DNA of 64,000 nt, taken from contig JALJCS010000001.1 in assembly GCA_023055355.1 (NCBI GenBank), positions 68,613,381 through 68,677,380 on the forward strand, given 5' to 3'. Source of the DNA: Agelaius tricolor. Its lineage: Eukaryota; Chordata; Aves; Passeriformes; Icteridae. Positions 1-12,250 of this stretch are shown here, piece by piece. Within the stretch, counting starts at the first letter, position 1. Each line of letters starts with the position of its first letter. A program made the translations under genes and the position numbers. Under the pieces are notes generated by a model. It was not told where the DNA came from. It worked only from the letters and a program-made list of their open reading frames with translations, and did not search any database.

Positions 1-1667
1 TTTTTTACATCCCAACTCTTCCTGAATCCAAGCTTGGTGTGGAGCTAGTGTAAGGTTGGAGTTGAAATGTAGGTGAAACTGAGAATGGGTTTTCTTTGGT
101 AGGAAGCTTTGACTATTTGCCAGTCACTCAGCAGACATTAGCAACCCAGAAAGAGGTACTTGGTCTCAGAGAGCACATCCTCAATGACTGGCAGCACATT
201 TCCTCATCTGTGTGTACACATTGTTTCAAATGGCTGCACTGCTTCCTAAGGGACTGTTCTTTCCAGAGGGAATTTTTCATCTGTCACATGCATTTTTCAC
301 TCATTGTTGATTTCTGCTTCTGCGAATTACATGGAAACCATGGCAAAGATGGCCATTAGAAAGGTGAAAAAATCACAGAGCTATTAAAAGATTTTCAAGA
401 CATCCATGGTATATAGTGATATTTTATAGGACTGCTCCTTCTTTTCACTAAACAGGCCTGACCCCAGTACAGTTACATTGCTAACTCACACACTAAGAGT
501 GTGACACAAACAAGTGCAATGTGTACTTCCAGATTTTGTGGCATCATTGTTAAAATGCCTAAAAGTGTCTATTTCCAGATGAAAGAGCCTAAAAAAAAAC
601 TAATAAAAAGGCCCCTAATGCAGACTCTCACTCTGTAGAGTTTTCACAAGAAGCCTCTCAAGAGAATGGAGAAATTTTTAACTAATCCCCAGGGAAAAAA
701 ATGGGCACATTGTGGATGCAAACTCAGAGCTGCCCCATGGCCTTCTCAAGATGCTGGAGCAGGAAGCAAACTGAGCAAGGGCTATTCTTTGAGAAGATAC
801 TGGGCACATTTCTCTTGTTACATCTTTTGTACTGTAACATAGAAGTCTGAGTCCTCCTCCAACTGTCTTCCTCAATGGTAGCATCCCTCCAGCTCCTGGG
901 GCAGATGCACAGATGGACACATGGCTGATGCCAGGGGGGCAGGCAAGACACTTATGATCACCAGGGTTTTCAATGAGGGGCCATGGGGCTGCAGTGCCCT
1001 TTCAGTGCATCTTGTTTCTGTCAGATGGTAGGGACAGCTGGGATCTGTCCAGGTCACCCAGAATCATGGTGTAACATGGGTATGGATAGGTGCTAAGCAT
1101 TAGAAGCTCTGCATGTATGCCAGGAAAGTCCATCAATAAAAGGCATGGTAACTTCAAATGGAAGATCTATGGATCACCTGCCTGGATTTCATTTCCTAAA
1201 TCCTTCCCACAGACTCTCTCTCACCAAAGCAGTCTCCCCCTACTATTTTTTCCCACTTTGTCCAATAAAACTTTAACAGAATATATTTTTCTGTGTCATC
1301 TTGAAGCAGCTGGTTCTTTTATTTTAATGTTTATTCACTCATTTTGGGGTACTCAAGCCAATGTGAGAATGTAGCTTCAGTGTCATAGGGAATTCTCTGC
1401 TCCTTTGGAGACACTCATATGTTTGCAGTAAATCTCAGATCCAGGATCTCATCTCAAGGGTGGTCTCTGCTGAAGTACAGTGTGGACCTACAAGTTTTAA
1501 TTTGTGATCCTGATGCTGCACAATGTATAAAGGTGATTATAGTTCTTTCAATTCCATCATAGCTGGCTAGAAATTTTCCCAGATGTCCTGACAAGTTATT
1601 TACATTACCTGTTTTGCCTCTCTGTATACTTAGCTGTATGGCACAAAGAACTTATCTGCCTCATCTC
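1..1667. other. gene-free unique sequence
   Basis: No gene or recognisable repeat is visible. The open frames here are short and overlap on both strands. A moderately GC-richer patch at about 680-1060 produces several overlapping minus-strand frames of 60-80 codons, which is the pattern expected from local composition rather than coding. There are no tRNA-like boxes or CpG cluster. Confidence 0.6.
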
Positions 1668-1811
1668 TGCCTGGAAGTGTTCAAGGCCATGTTGGATAGA
1701 ACTCTGAGAAACTTGATTTAGTAGGTGGCATCCCTGCTCATGGCAAGGGGGGTGGAACTAGATTATCTTTAATGTCCAAGACAAACCATCTGTTACTTTA
1801 TGATTCTCTGC
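1668..1811 (+). mobile_element. CR1 LINE, 3'-terminal fragment
   Basis: This is the last ~140 bp of a CR1 non-LTR retrotransposon, plus orientation. Hallmarks in order are CTGGAAGTGTTCAAGGCCA, then GTTGGAT, then CCTGCTCATGGCAAGGGGG, then GGAACTAGATTATCTTTAA. It closes with ATGATTCTCTG, a decayed form of the ATTCTATG octamer with which CR1 elements end. No open frame survives. CR1 copies are usually 5'-truncated by incomplete reverse transcription, which fits. The many substitutions imply an old insertion. No target-site duplication is expected for CR1 and none is seen. Confidence 0.85.
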
Positions 1812-4800
1812 TTATCCTATACATGCCAAACAAAAAGGAATAAAAAAATTTATTAGAGGACAAAATAAATTGTACTTCTCTCTGATAAATAAGATTTTTT
1901 TTTCATATTAAGAACAATTAAAAATACTCAAAGCAACTGAAAATAAATGTAAGTAAATTATCAAATATTTTAGATGTTTAAGCAACAAAAGAAAGAAAAT
2001 CAGTCCTCTCTACCCAGGAATAAGTCTATCAACACAGATCCAGACCAATTAGATTACTGAAAAAAAGCCACTATAATGAGCAATGGACAGAAACACTGAC
2101 TACATGCCTAGACTTTTTTATAGCACTTCACAGTATCTTCCTCCTCAGTACACAGATATTTAATTAACTAAGATGTCTTACTAATTAACAGCGGTTTGTT
2201 TGGCATTGCTAGCTAACAAAACCATATTTTCCAAGACCTCCACTGATTTCATAGAAAGATCTGAGGGCCATGCAAGGTGCTGACCTTATAAATAAAGTCC
2301 TTATAAAAATTTACATTTAATATACCTTAGAGATTTTCTTTTACTTTCCATGAGTGTTCAACCTAACAGATTCCCCCAGTGTTTGAACACCTGGAATGAG
2401 TCATGTGTTCCTTTAACATGGGCTTCAATTCCAGTGTTTTACTTGATCCTCTTACTGAAAGAGTCTAGCAGGGTTTCTTAAGACATAACGTTGCCTCTAG
2501 TATGACAGTGCAAAAATATCTAAATGGAGAGTTGATTCAGAAGGTTGTGTTGGTTTTTTTATCTCTTTCATATTAAAATCAATGAAACCATCAGGGGAGG
2601 AAGTGAATGCAACCTGAATACAGACCCCTCAGACAACCTCCCATTGCAAAGGCCAGTCCTTCAGTAAAGATAAACCACTGTTATCATGTGCAGCTCTTAT
2701 TCCATATTTCATATTTATGGAGATGTTTAATAAAGCGATGCTGCAACTGAAAGAGTGCAGTAAATATAAATGCAGTAAAAATTGACATACATTTTATATA
2801 TTAAATTATATATAAAAATAATTAATATTGCAAAATATTAAAGAAATTTCATCTATTTAATTCTCTTTTACATAGTACTGGCAAAATTTTCTATAGCTCT
2901 GGCAGCTATGAAACAAATGCATTTAAAAAATCTCCCAGCAGAAATTCCAAATATGAAAGATCAACCACTGATTCTGTTTACAGAAATGTTATGAATAAAT
3001 ATTATTGACATCAGTGAAGCAGGTCTGAATTTATGTTGAGCAACCTGAAATCAGGATTCAATTATGTGTTAATTCTGATGGCTCTCAGCTGGTGCACATA
3101 TTTTCAAAGTACATTCCTTTCTTAACTTTATCATGTTTACAAAATACTATGGGATATTACAGCAACAATTTTAAATGTTTAACCTTATAGCAGTGACACT
3201 ACAGAGTGGATGATTATTATGGCTATTACCCTAAAGAATCTGTGCAGGAAGCAATCTTGTATGAATGAACATATGTGAGTGAATTCCACAGCTAGTTTTT
3301 GTCACCTTCTCTCTCAAGACCTGTTCAAGAAATGATAAGCATGAGAAATAGAGTCTGGATGGTGAGGGGCTGTTTAAACATGCACAGGCCAAGAACTCTT
3401 CCAAGGCAACTAACAGTGGACAGAGCATCTTTAACCTTCTGGCTGACCCATAAAAACAGTGGTGAAAGGAAGATTCATTTAATATAATCTTTCTCTGATC
3501 CCCTGCATGAAAATTTTGATCAATGCTAGAACAAAAGCTATCACTAGGTCAGGTTGTAAACCCATCGGAACTCCCTATGAAATCTGTTGGTCATCACTGA
3601 CTAATTCAAATTTCTGGGTTTTTTTCAGAAAATAAACTTTACTTTGTTTTATTTCTATCTCGCTAGTCATTCAGATGAGGTGTTGGATAGACTAATTCTG
3701 CTGCTGAGGAAGAACCAAGTATTTCAGAACAATTGACTTCAAATATTTCAGTGTAATTGAGTCCACTTAGTAAGAATCTTTTGGATTAGATGGGACTGTA
3801 AGAATAATAGAGTTCTTTTGGGCTTCTTCCCCCTTCCTGCCAAGTATGCTGATCTTTAACCTAACAAAATTCAAAGGTATTGGTTGTACTGTGTAGGCCA
3901 ATGCATAAATTCTTTTGTTCATTTTTTCCAGTTTCAAGTATTAAAAGTGCACAAGCAGATGATCTGAGGCTGATCTTTGCCTCTGGGCTTCCTTTTGAGT
4001 CCAAAGAGCACAGCTGCAGAAATTAGAATACTATAATTCCTTCAGACCAAGGGGAAAAAAAAAAGGGTTCAACATTCTTTTAATTGAGGTTTTGGACAAA
4101 GTAATGATAGTTTTTCCCCATATGGCTGAGTTCATAATCAGACAGGCCACACAAAACTGTTTGCCTTTTGTACCAAATATGAAATCTGTACTTGGGCTCA
4201 AAGCAGTTTCAGCCTACCTGATCTGCCATTCTGTTTAGTGCCTGCTAATCACTGATAAGGGAGTAAAACTTGGTACTATTCACTTTTGATATTGGAGACA
4301 CAAAGCACCTGCCTTCCCTTTGTTCTTAATCAAGTCTTCCTCTTTTTCTTAGGGAAGAATCCTTACTTTTTTTTCTTAAATACTTCTGAACATAGCAGGA
4401 AGGTAAGTGCAGGCTACAACAAATAGTGCTAGTCAGTATTCAGGCTTTTTATAGGTTTTTTTTTTCCATTAGGGAAAAAATTAATCATTCAATCAAATAT
4501 CTCTCTTGCATTATTTTTATTACATCCTGGATATAAATGCCATACATAAAATCTCAATTTCTATATCCTATAGAGCCTTAAGACCAGTGGTGTTTTATTT
4601 ATTTCTAGTACTATGCCTTATAACAGCAAATATGCTACCTCAGTGTGAATGTTTAGTTTTCATTTAGATGCACAGAAATACTCCTGTGGTTTTTTTGTGT
4701 TTCTTTAGTGATTTCATTACTCTGCACAGAAATGCTCCTGTCACCTGACATTCACTTCCCCAGCTGCACATTCAGATGACTGATAACTCACACTATATAT

Positions 4801-6249
4801 CTGAATCTTAAACAATTTATCAGAAAAAAATGTGCTTTGGGCAGTGAATCTTACTGTTTCAGCTGTCTATTGCACACAGGAGGTTAAACAGCTTTTCCAG
4901 TTATCTTGACAGATGGGTAAACATCATAACCCTCAGATTTTTCTAAAGTTTCACCTAATCTGTAGTACAGAAAATACAGCTCTGCAATAGGAACTCTGAA
5001 AAGAGTTTTTAGAAAAAAAAAATCTGTAGATCACTTTTTCTCCATGTGATGCTATAGTGATAAAATCGTTTTCGTAGAGTGACTTCTACAATTGAAAAGT
5101 CCCTGTCTGAGAACCTCCTAACTGAAGTGATTTTCTTGATGGCATCAGATGGATTCTGGGTCAAATACAATCAAATGATAAGCTGCATTAGGCAGAGGTC
5201 GCCTGTGGAAAAGCAGATGGGGAAAATCCAAGTCACATTTAGTTTTTTTCTTGTAAATTGTGAGTAATTGTAATCCACTGATTGCTTGTGGGAAATTCTT
5301 AAAGGTTTATGATAACCATAACAAACTTGGAAATTAATGTATTATTTAAATCATAAAAATGCATTTCTCTTTCCTGAAAACCATACAGCTTTCAATAGCT
5401 ACCAAAATTGTTATTTTTGTTTTGGTAGCTGAAAAAACCCTAAAAAACATTTGTATTGTGAAGCTTAGTTCTGTTGTAAACTGTGAGGAAAAAAAAGTGT
5501 TCAGCATGCATACAATTACCATGCATATTGGTATATATTTGTTTTATTGAGAGCTGGACCTAGAATGACATGGCCAGAGGTAGAAAGATGACCAGTTACA
5601 TACATTCAGTACGCCAGCAATGTAAAGGTTTCAGCTGATACCCTGCCATCATAGTCTGAATCTAAACTGAATGATTAATCCTGAGAACAGTTTAAAATAG
5701 ACTTAAAGAAAACCAAACATTTTTAACAAGGAAAAAAATAATCCCCAAGCAAATAAATGACAGTAAAATATAAATAGTTCAATGAATAGTTGAATAAATG
5801 CAGTATGAATGATTATCCCAGTTGTTGAGGTTTCTTTCCAGCCTTGGTTATAGGACTAAAAGACAGCTTATATTCTAGCTTTTAGACAAACTTAGAAAAT
5901 TTGTTTCTCTTTTTCAACTATCCAGTCTCCTTACTAAACAAAATATTAAAAGTATCATGAAGTGAAGCCTGTTGCCTCAGGACAGCAGCCTCCCACATGA
6001 GCAATTTCACTTAAAAGAAAAGGAGACAATTTCTGTCCTTTTCTATCTGACTTCACAGAGTCCCCTTGATAGAGTACTCTACAGTATTGTTAACTTCAAG
6101 AATTTAAATGCTTGGAAATATGCTTCTATGTCTCCACAGATCTGTAAGAGCAAAAAAACGTTGGCCATAAATTTGGAATACAGGGAAGAAGACACTGCAG
6201 GCCTTACAGGAAAGCACCATAGATGACAGAAGGAGGAAGGCAGAAGACC
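1812..6249. other. gene-free AT-rich sequence
   Basis: No gene is supported. The stretch is AT-rich with frequent stops in all frames. It contains one copy of a 36-bp near-repeat (1860-1895) also found inside the CR1 at 6.45 kb. It has paired TAATTAA motifs (2160-2188). It also has a short local duplication: GCACAGAAATRCTCCTGT occurs at 4670-4687 and again at 4724-4741, 54 bp apart. Nothing else stands out. Confidence 0.6.
1860..1895 (+). repeat. 36-bp dispersed near-repeat, copy 1
   Basis: This segment matches 6451-6486 at 32 of 36 positions with no gaps. The core TACTTCTCTCTGATAAAT is identical in both copies. It lies about 50 bp after the CR1 3' end at 1811. The second copy lies inside another CR1 fragment, at a point where the sequence departs from the CR1 pattern I know. 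The family is unknown. Confidence 0.6.
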
Positions 6250-6450
6250 AGCATAGCTGAGTAAGGACTCAAAACACAGGAAGGAAATACACAGGCAGTA
6301 GTAGAAGGGTTATGCTTCTCAGGAAGAATATAGGGATATTCTCTGGAGTGTATGGTGGGATCAGAAAAGCTAAGGCATGGCTGAACCTTGTCAAAGGATG
6401 TGAAGAATAATGAAAAGGGCTTCTACAGGTACATTATTCAGAAAAAAAAG

Positions 6451-6486
6451 ACAAAAGAAATTTTACTTCTCTCTGATAAATGAGAC
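6451..6486 (+). repeat. 36-bp dispersed near-repeat, copy 2
   Basis: This is the partner of 1860-1895, with 32 of 36 positions identical. It sits between CR1-like sequence ending near 6440 (GGCTTCTACAGGTACATTA) and CR1-like sequence resuming near 6495. It may be an insertion in this CR1, or a lineage-specific part of this CR1 subfamily. Confidence 0.55.
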
Positions 6487-6509
6487 AAGGTCTTGAAGGA
6501 ACCAGCAGA

Positions 6510-7045
6510 TTCAGTTGCTAAGCCACTTTTCATCATATTTGAAAAAATCACACCAGTTAGGCAAAATCACCAGTGGCCAGAAAAAGGGAAACATTGTCCC
6601 CATTTTTAAAAAGGATAAATTAAGGACCCTTGGGAACTACCTGGTAGTTACCTTCACTTCTGTGCTCTATAAGATCATTAAACAGATTTTCCTAGAAGCT
6701 ATGCAAGGCATATGGATGACAAGGGAGATTAGAGAGAGCCAACACAGAAGGCCTGACTGATCTGGTCATCTTCTACAATCAAGTGACTCTGCAGGAGGAA
6801 AATGGAAGATCAACTGATAGCACCTACTTCAACTTCTCCCAGGCCTTTGCCATTGTCCCACAGAACATCCTTTTTGCCAAGGTGAAGAGGTACAGATTTG
6901 ATGGATGGACAGTTTTATAGATAAGGAATTGGAGTGGATTGGATGGCTGCATCCACAGAGCTGTAGTCAATGTCTCTATGCCCAAATGGAGGTGAGTAAC
7001 AAGGGGTGACCCTCAGGGATTCATACTGATCAATGCATTTGTTAG
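6510..7045 (+). pseudogene. CR1 reverse transcriptase remnant (ORF2)
   Basis: This is a broken coding remnant of the CR1 ORF2 reverse transcriptase, the enzyme that copies the element's RNA at a nicked genomic target. One frame carries PIFKKDKLRTLGNY (about 6597-6638), which corresponds to the conserved PIFKKG...NYRP block. Further on are a stretch like NLVAFYDGVT near 6760-6790, a KAFDTVPH-like block near 6840-6870, and VTRGDPQG at 6996-7019, matching the V-T-S-G-V-P-Q-G motif. Frames change and stops interrupt it, so no active enzyme can be made. The catalytic YADD-type motif lies downstream in intact CR1 and is lost here to the internal deletion. Confidence 0.8.
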
Positions 7046-7303
7046 TGGTATAGGCAGTACAGGTACTAATAGGATGAAGGGTAACAGTTCTAGACTAAAA
7101 GAGCTTAGATTTAGCTTAGACATAAGGAAGGAACTCTTTGCAATCAAGGTGATAAGACACTGGGACCAACTGCCCATAGAAGCTATGGATGCCCCATCTT
7201 GGCTTTAAGCAACTTGGGCTAGTAGATGTCTCTGTGCCAGGAGAGGTGTAAGGAGATACTCTTTAAAGGTCCCTTCCAACCCAAAGAACTGTGTGATTGT
7301 GTG

Positions 7304-8783
7304 ACCAACTCCTCCAGCTTATTCTGGCTGTCAGCTGGTGGCCTGCCTCCAAGAGTCTTATGAATCTGAGCATTGGACTCATCCAAGTGGACATGACATT
7401 TCTGTAAAAAGCCCAGTCTTTTCATATCAAGGGTGTTGGAAGACCTCTGTTCATTTAGCAGTGTTTCATTGTTCAGAAATACTGATGAAATATGTCCAAA
7501 CCTTCAAACTATCTGTAAGATATATAAAAGCCCTATATGAAAGAAAAGGATTCATCTACAAATGCCAGATATAGTTACTTGTCTTGTAACTTAATATTCA
7601 TTGCTAGATAGTCTTTAAATTTGCCTTTACTTTCAGAATATTTGGGTCAAAGAGCAACACAAACATTGACACTTCTAGATTTGTAATATTAAAATATCTT
7701 GTAGCAGATCTTAAGTCCTCTTGATAGTGACATTATACACACCCACATTTATACATTTATAATTTAAATAACAAGGGGACCTGAAAGGTGAAATGAAAAA
7801 AAAAAAGAGTATATGGACATAAGGCAGTTTTCTGACCAATATGCAGCTCTCCATTAATTAAATATGGATAAAATACCAGTTTTTATAATGCCAGAATTTA
7901 TTAGACTTTGTAGTCTAGACTTCATCTTTTCCTTCACTTGTAACAAACTAGTGCAAACAATGGGACTTCGATCTTGTAGAAAATTCAAGTGCTTAATAGT
8001 TCATTAATATAAGAGCTCCAAGTTGGTTTACAGGAAGTGATAAATTCTATTTGGCTTAATACAAGGACTGTGTTAAAAAGCCCCTATGGAGATGTTTTCT
8101 TATTTTGCCTTCTGACTTTCAACAAAGCCTTTTAAATACTTCAAGAAAATGTATTTGTTCTGTTTTCTCTATAATATTCCCAAAATTTCTGTGGAAAGCC
8201 AAACTTTGCTGACAAAGCAATATAACTCTTGTTTTATCAAGCTGCACAGTACTCACACAGTCCTCAGTTCGTGTACTGATAGACATGGGAAAGGCATGTA
8301 CATAGCCTTTCCAATAACTACCTTCCTCAGTTTTCATTACTTCTTCTGACTACAAGGCTTCCAGGTGACATTCTAGCTATTCTTTTTGTACCCTTTAAAT
8401 TAAAAAGTCTATGCTTTTTGAGGACCTAGTAGGCTGGAAATGATGCCAGGACCTGAGCACTAGAAGAATCCATGGCTGTTACAATAGAAATGTAGCAGAT
8501 CTGCATCACAATTAAACATGGCTAAAAAACTCTGACAAAGATTATTTTTTCTCTTGTTTAGTTATAATTCCTTAACAGGGTCAATAGAACATAACCAAAA
8601 GCTTGAAAATTGCAAGAGATACAGGAAATGCAACCACCAATTAATACTATACTAAATCTAGAATCACAATTTCTAAAAATATAATACCAGGAAAATTAGT
8701 AACACAGTTCTGGCACAAACCTTTGGATTATTTTTCTGTTCCTGCTAAACATGTGATAGCCTCAGTATTCATTCACTCTTTTG
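7304..8783. other. gene-free sequence
   Basis: No gene or recognised repeat is visible between the CR1 fragment and the solo LTR. A pair of opposite-strand open frames at 8119-8349 (66 and 72 codons) overlap each other and resemble nothing known. Confidence 0.6.
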
Positions 8784-8789
8784 AATACT
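8784..8789. repeat. target-site duplication, left (AATACT)
   Basis: The six bases AATACT directly precede the TG of the LTR and are repeated exactly at 9112-9117, directly after its terminal CA. A 6-bp duplication is typical of ERVK-type (class II) retrovirus integration. Confidence 0.85.
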
Positions 8790-9111
8790 TGTTGTCATTA
8801 GAGTGCAAGAGTTCTAGTATCGTTACATTGCAAGGGTTCTATATTGCTAGAGTTTCATACCGCCTTGATGTTTCTCGTAGGCAGCTCCTCCAAGCACTGA
8901 CTCTTCCTTGTCCTCACAGCAGCTAACTGACTCCAGGTCCCCCTCAAGCAACCAATCCACTCTTTTATAACACTGTTCTTATTGGCTACAGGTATGGCCT
9001 GTTAAAATCAGGCCTGCTCCTAATGTTAAATAATTAATTCAGCTGCAACTCTTTAGCGGGTAAGATTACTTTCTATACTATCTTTATTTACTTATGTTCT
9101 ATCCCACTACA
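8790..9111. mobile_element. solo LTR of an endogenous retrovirus
   Basis: This is a 322-bp element that begins TGTTGTCATT and ends CCCACTACA, flanked by perfect AATACT duplications. The TG...CA termini plus the matched 6-bp duplication define both ends exactly. There is no internal gag, pol or env sequence, so this is a solo LTR, the usual product of recombination between the two LTRs of a provirus. The 6-bp duplication points to the ERVK-like class; I infer the class from length alone. The core at 8952-8985 has a CCAAT box, TTTTATAA, then ATTGG, so a promoter can be read on either strand and orientation is left open. The exact duplication suggests an insertion younger than the CR1 fragments. 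Confidence 0.85.
8952..8985. promoter_or_regulatory. LTR promoter-like core, symmetrical CCAAT-TATA-CCAAT
   Basis: CCAAT is at 8952-8956, TTTTATAA at 8963-8970 and ATTGG (CCAAT on the minus strand) at 8981-8985. The TATA-like element is readable on both strands. This lies in the middle of the solo LTR, where the U3 promoter of a retroviral LTR would be expected. Whether it is active is unknown. Confidence 0.45.
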
Positions 9112-9117
9112 AATACT
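9112..9117. repeat. target-site duplication, right (AATACT)
   Basis: Exact copy of 8784-8789 on the far side of the solo LTR. Confidence 0.85.
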
Positions 9118-12100
9118 CACTTATCTATGCATTACCTAAGAATAAATGCCATAACACTGGTAGAAACAGGAGATATCACATACCTTTGATCCCATTCAGT
9201 GGCCCAAAGGACTGCTGCAGTAAAAAAAAGATGTGCCTTTATCCACCAAAGAATAGGCTTTTTAACAACAAAATATTTTTAGAGTGTCTAATTTTTTTCA
9301 TTGACTGAATGGTATGTTAGTCCTGTAATACCTATTCCACTGAGAATAAAAGATCTGAGACTCAGCATAGAAATATATCTGATAAAAATACTTCATTAAT
9401 ATGTTTATTCAGAGTCTAAAATACCTTGCATTTTAAAATGTGTTAGAGTTCTCATTTTTTAAAATTATTTTACAGAGTGTTGCTTTTTAAACCTCTAACC
9501 CTTCTTTGACTTCAGCATCTCAAAACAATAGGATGTTTAGATCAAAGACTGTAGTCAAACCCTAGAATAAAGGTAAATATCTTGCCATTATTGAAGACAA
9601 TGTCGATATTGTCAGCAATTTCAAGAAAGAAGTATTATTACAAATCAGGGATGCAAGGAAAGCAGCAGCATGGACATATATACTCCACAGCATATACTCT
9701 AATACTTTGAAGTTTATATTGCCTCAGATGCTATCCCATTTATTTCAAAAGGATATCAAAGAAAATAAAATACTGATCATAGTCAAACTATAGTAGCCTC
9801 CATATTTTACTGACAAATGTCATGATTGAGTGATCTTGATGTTAAAATTATACTCTGGACATTTAGACATTGATCCTTGATGTTTTATAAGTACAAATAG
9901 TAATACCTTTATAACAAGGTGGGAAGCAGAAAGTGATCATACTGCACTATTAGGTTAGGTGCAGGCAAAATTCCTATGTGGTGAAGTCTAAACTCTTGCT
10001 GAAGTCTTTTCACACTCCCTATTTCTGTCCAAATTGCGGTGACATTTGCTCAAATTATTTTCTTCACTCGTGATCTATTATTGATTCATAGCTTTTTTGT
10101 GTGTGTTTGTCACAAAATGGTAGCCCAGGTCATATAAACCAAAAGTAGGTTTACTAGAGCTGGGCAAAATTTGTATTCAACCAGAAGTCATTGGTTGCCT
10201 AAAACTCTTACCAGATGCTGAATAAGGGGAAAAAAGGAAGGAAAGTCATGAGTTAAACCTAGTGAAAGAAAAGGGGAATATTTTTAGTATTTTACTTTAA
10301 TCTTTCCATTTCCTCTGGTTTTAAATGGTTGTTTCTTTCAGCATTGACCAGGTGTCATTGCAACACTATAAAAAACCTAATATGAAGAAACATTTGTCAT
10401 TTTTAAATGCATTGGAATGACTTTTTCTGAACTTTGCATTTCACCAGTGATACCAAAATTGCTTTCACTTCAGAGTGCCCTCAAAACTATTTATTTCTTT
10501 TTATCATTTTGTTCAGTGGATCAAAGGACAGTTTCACACAACTTTGACAGCAACAGGTTTACTTTTTCTTCATTGGTAGTTAGCAAAGAAATCTGTTTAT
10601 CTGTGCAACACATTAAAAAAAATATATAATTTCTGGATAAGAATTTTTTCTTATAATAAAAAAAAGGTAATTGTTCATGTGGTTTTACACTTCATTCTCT
10701 CTAAGACATTTATGGCTGCAGAAGTTACTCATCTTCACCATCTTCCAAACCTGGCAGTTTCTATAGCAGTGCAAGCTAACTCTTCAGTTTCAAAAAGATA
10801 CCTCTACGTGAAATAACATTTTTGCCTCCTGAGTATTTTCAAGTTGTGAAAGCCACTAAACTCCTAATTTGCTATAGTGTCTTCTAAGGCATGCGACTGC
10901 TGATGGAGGAATTGCATTAATGATCAATGTGTGAACACATTTGTGTTTGCATTTTCTCCCTTCTTCCCCATGGCTGACTGTTCAGTAGTGACAAAGTGAC
11001 AAAGACACAGAGGTCTCCTGTTGTTGCTATCAGCAACTGTGTCTGGAAAATAATGCAGGAGAAACAAGGAAGGATTCAGATGAAACATGGCCCAGGTTTT
11101 GCTCTCCTTCCCCAGGCTTCCAAAACATTTTTTTAGTTCAGGCGAGTAATATATGGAAAATAAAAACTTGCAGTTGCTTGGACTTATCTGAAACTAAATA
11201 AATCTTAGCAATTAAATGCTTATGGAGACAGTAATTTCCATTATATAATAGCAGGAAAAAAATTGTTCAGAAAATGCTATCTGAAATAAGCAATGGGAAT
11301 TCACTACAAAAGTGTAAACACTGGTTAATTTCAATAGTCAGTGAAAAATTACTTTTTATTTTTTACTTAAGTCAAATGAAAGAACATATTAATCTGTTTG
11401 GACTAATTTTAGGCAAAAAAAAAAAAGTAAAAAGGCTTTTTTTTTACTGGAAAAAAATCTGAGTGCTACTTACACTTCCTGTTGCCAGCTCCTGAGATTT
11501 TATCACAAATTTTGTGATATTCAGTACTGGTCTGTAATGTTTCTTGACCTTTAAACCAATCACAAAATTTCTAGGGACTTGATTTTTGAGTTTGATCACC
11601 TGTGGACTCCAATACTAATATATTAGCTGTCCACAGCATCAGAGCAGTACAGCCACTTCCCATTGCACAAAATTCTTCAAAAAATATTCCATATGCTATT
11701 CTAAACTGATACCCTAGAATCCAGCATCTTGCCTATAACATAACTTACTTAACTCCACATCCTCTAGGAACCAAGATTTCATGTGTTTAACTCATATAGA
11801 GAAGGAGATAGTCCTTTAGCTTTGGTTGCAGCTATTGTTGTCTTTCAAATTCATTGTAGTCGTGTGAGACGTAGTATTTAATTTAGAAGGAATATTTTCA
11901 GTCCTCGCTTTCCATTCAAATGTGAAACAATGGGGTTTGAAGCCTTTGGATGAATGTCATTTGACATGTTCTGCTTGATTTTTTATAAGCAGTTTAAAAT
12001 TTTCTCATGTACATTAGTGATTCAAAATTGCTGCCTATTTTGTGCAAATGCTTTGTAGTCTTTCCATTTTTTACATATTTTTACATTTATTTTTACAGAT

Positions 12101-12250
12101 TTCAAAGAGTATTTCCAAGAAAAATTGTGTGGTTCAGAAAACCAAGGGGGAGACCAAATGTCAAAAAGTCTGTGTGTCATTTTTGCTTCTATTCTTCTGC
12201 TTATCAGGTGATACAGGAAAAGTCACTATATCCCTGGTTTTACCTTGACC
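9118..12250. other. gene-free AT-rich sequence
   Basis: No gene is supported. A short segment at 10155-10173 (TAGAGCTGGGCAAAATTTG) resembles the terminus of an old amniote repeat, and similar sequence in the opposite sense is seen at 33951-33967. Homopolymer A runs occur near 10650 and 11415. Otherwise the sequence is unremarkable. Confidence 0.55.
10155..10173 (+). repeat. possible terminus of an ancient amniote repeat
   Basis: TAGAGCTGGGCAAAATTTG resembles the start of a repeat that I recall as common in turtle and crocodile genomes (GAGCTGGTC-AAAATTTT). Only the terminus is recognisable and the family name is not certain. A chance match is quite possible. Confidence 0.25.

Larger units (their letters stand above)
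6250..7303 (+). mobile_element. CR1 LINE, decayed and internally deleted
   Basis: This fragment runs through the linker, reverse transcriptase and 3' tail of CR1. The region at about 6255-6440 resembles the CR1 segment between endonuclease and reverse transcriptase. From about 6500 the reverse transcriptase follows. After roughly 7046-7075 the sequence jumps straight to the CR1 3' region (GGGTAACAGTTCTAGACTAAAAG at about 7080, and GGTCCCTTCCAACCC at about 7268). The back half of the reverse transcriptase and the C-terminal portion are therefore missing. The end at about 7303 (TGTGTGATTGTGTGA) is a worn version of the CR1 octamer tail. The copy is much older-looking than the one at 15 kb. Confidence 0.85.
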
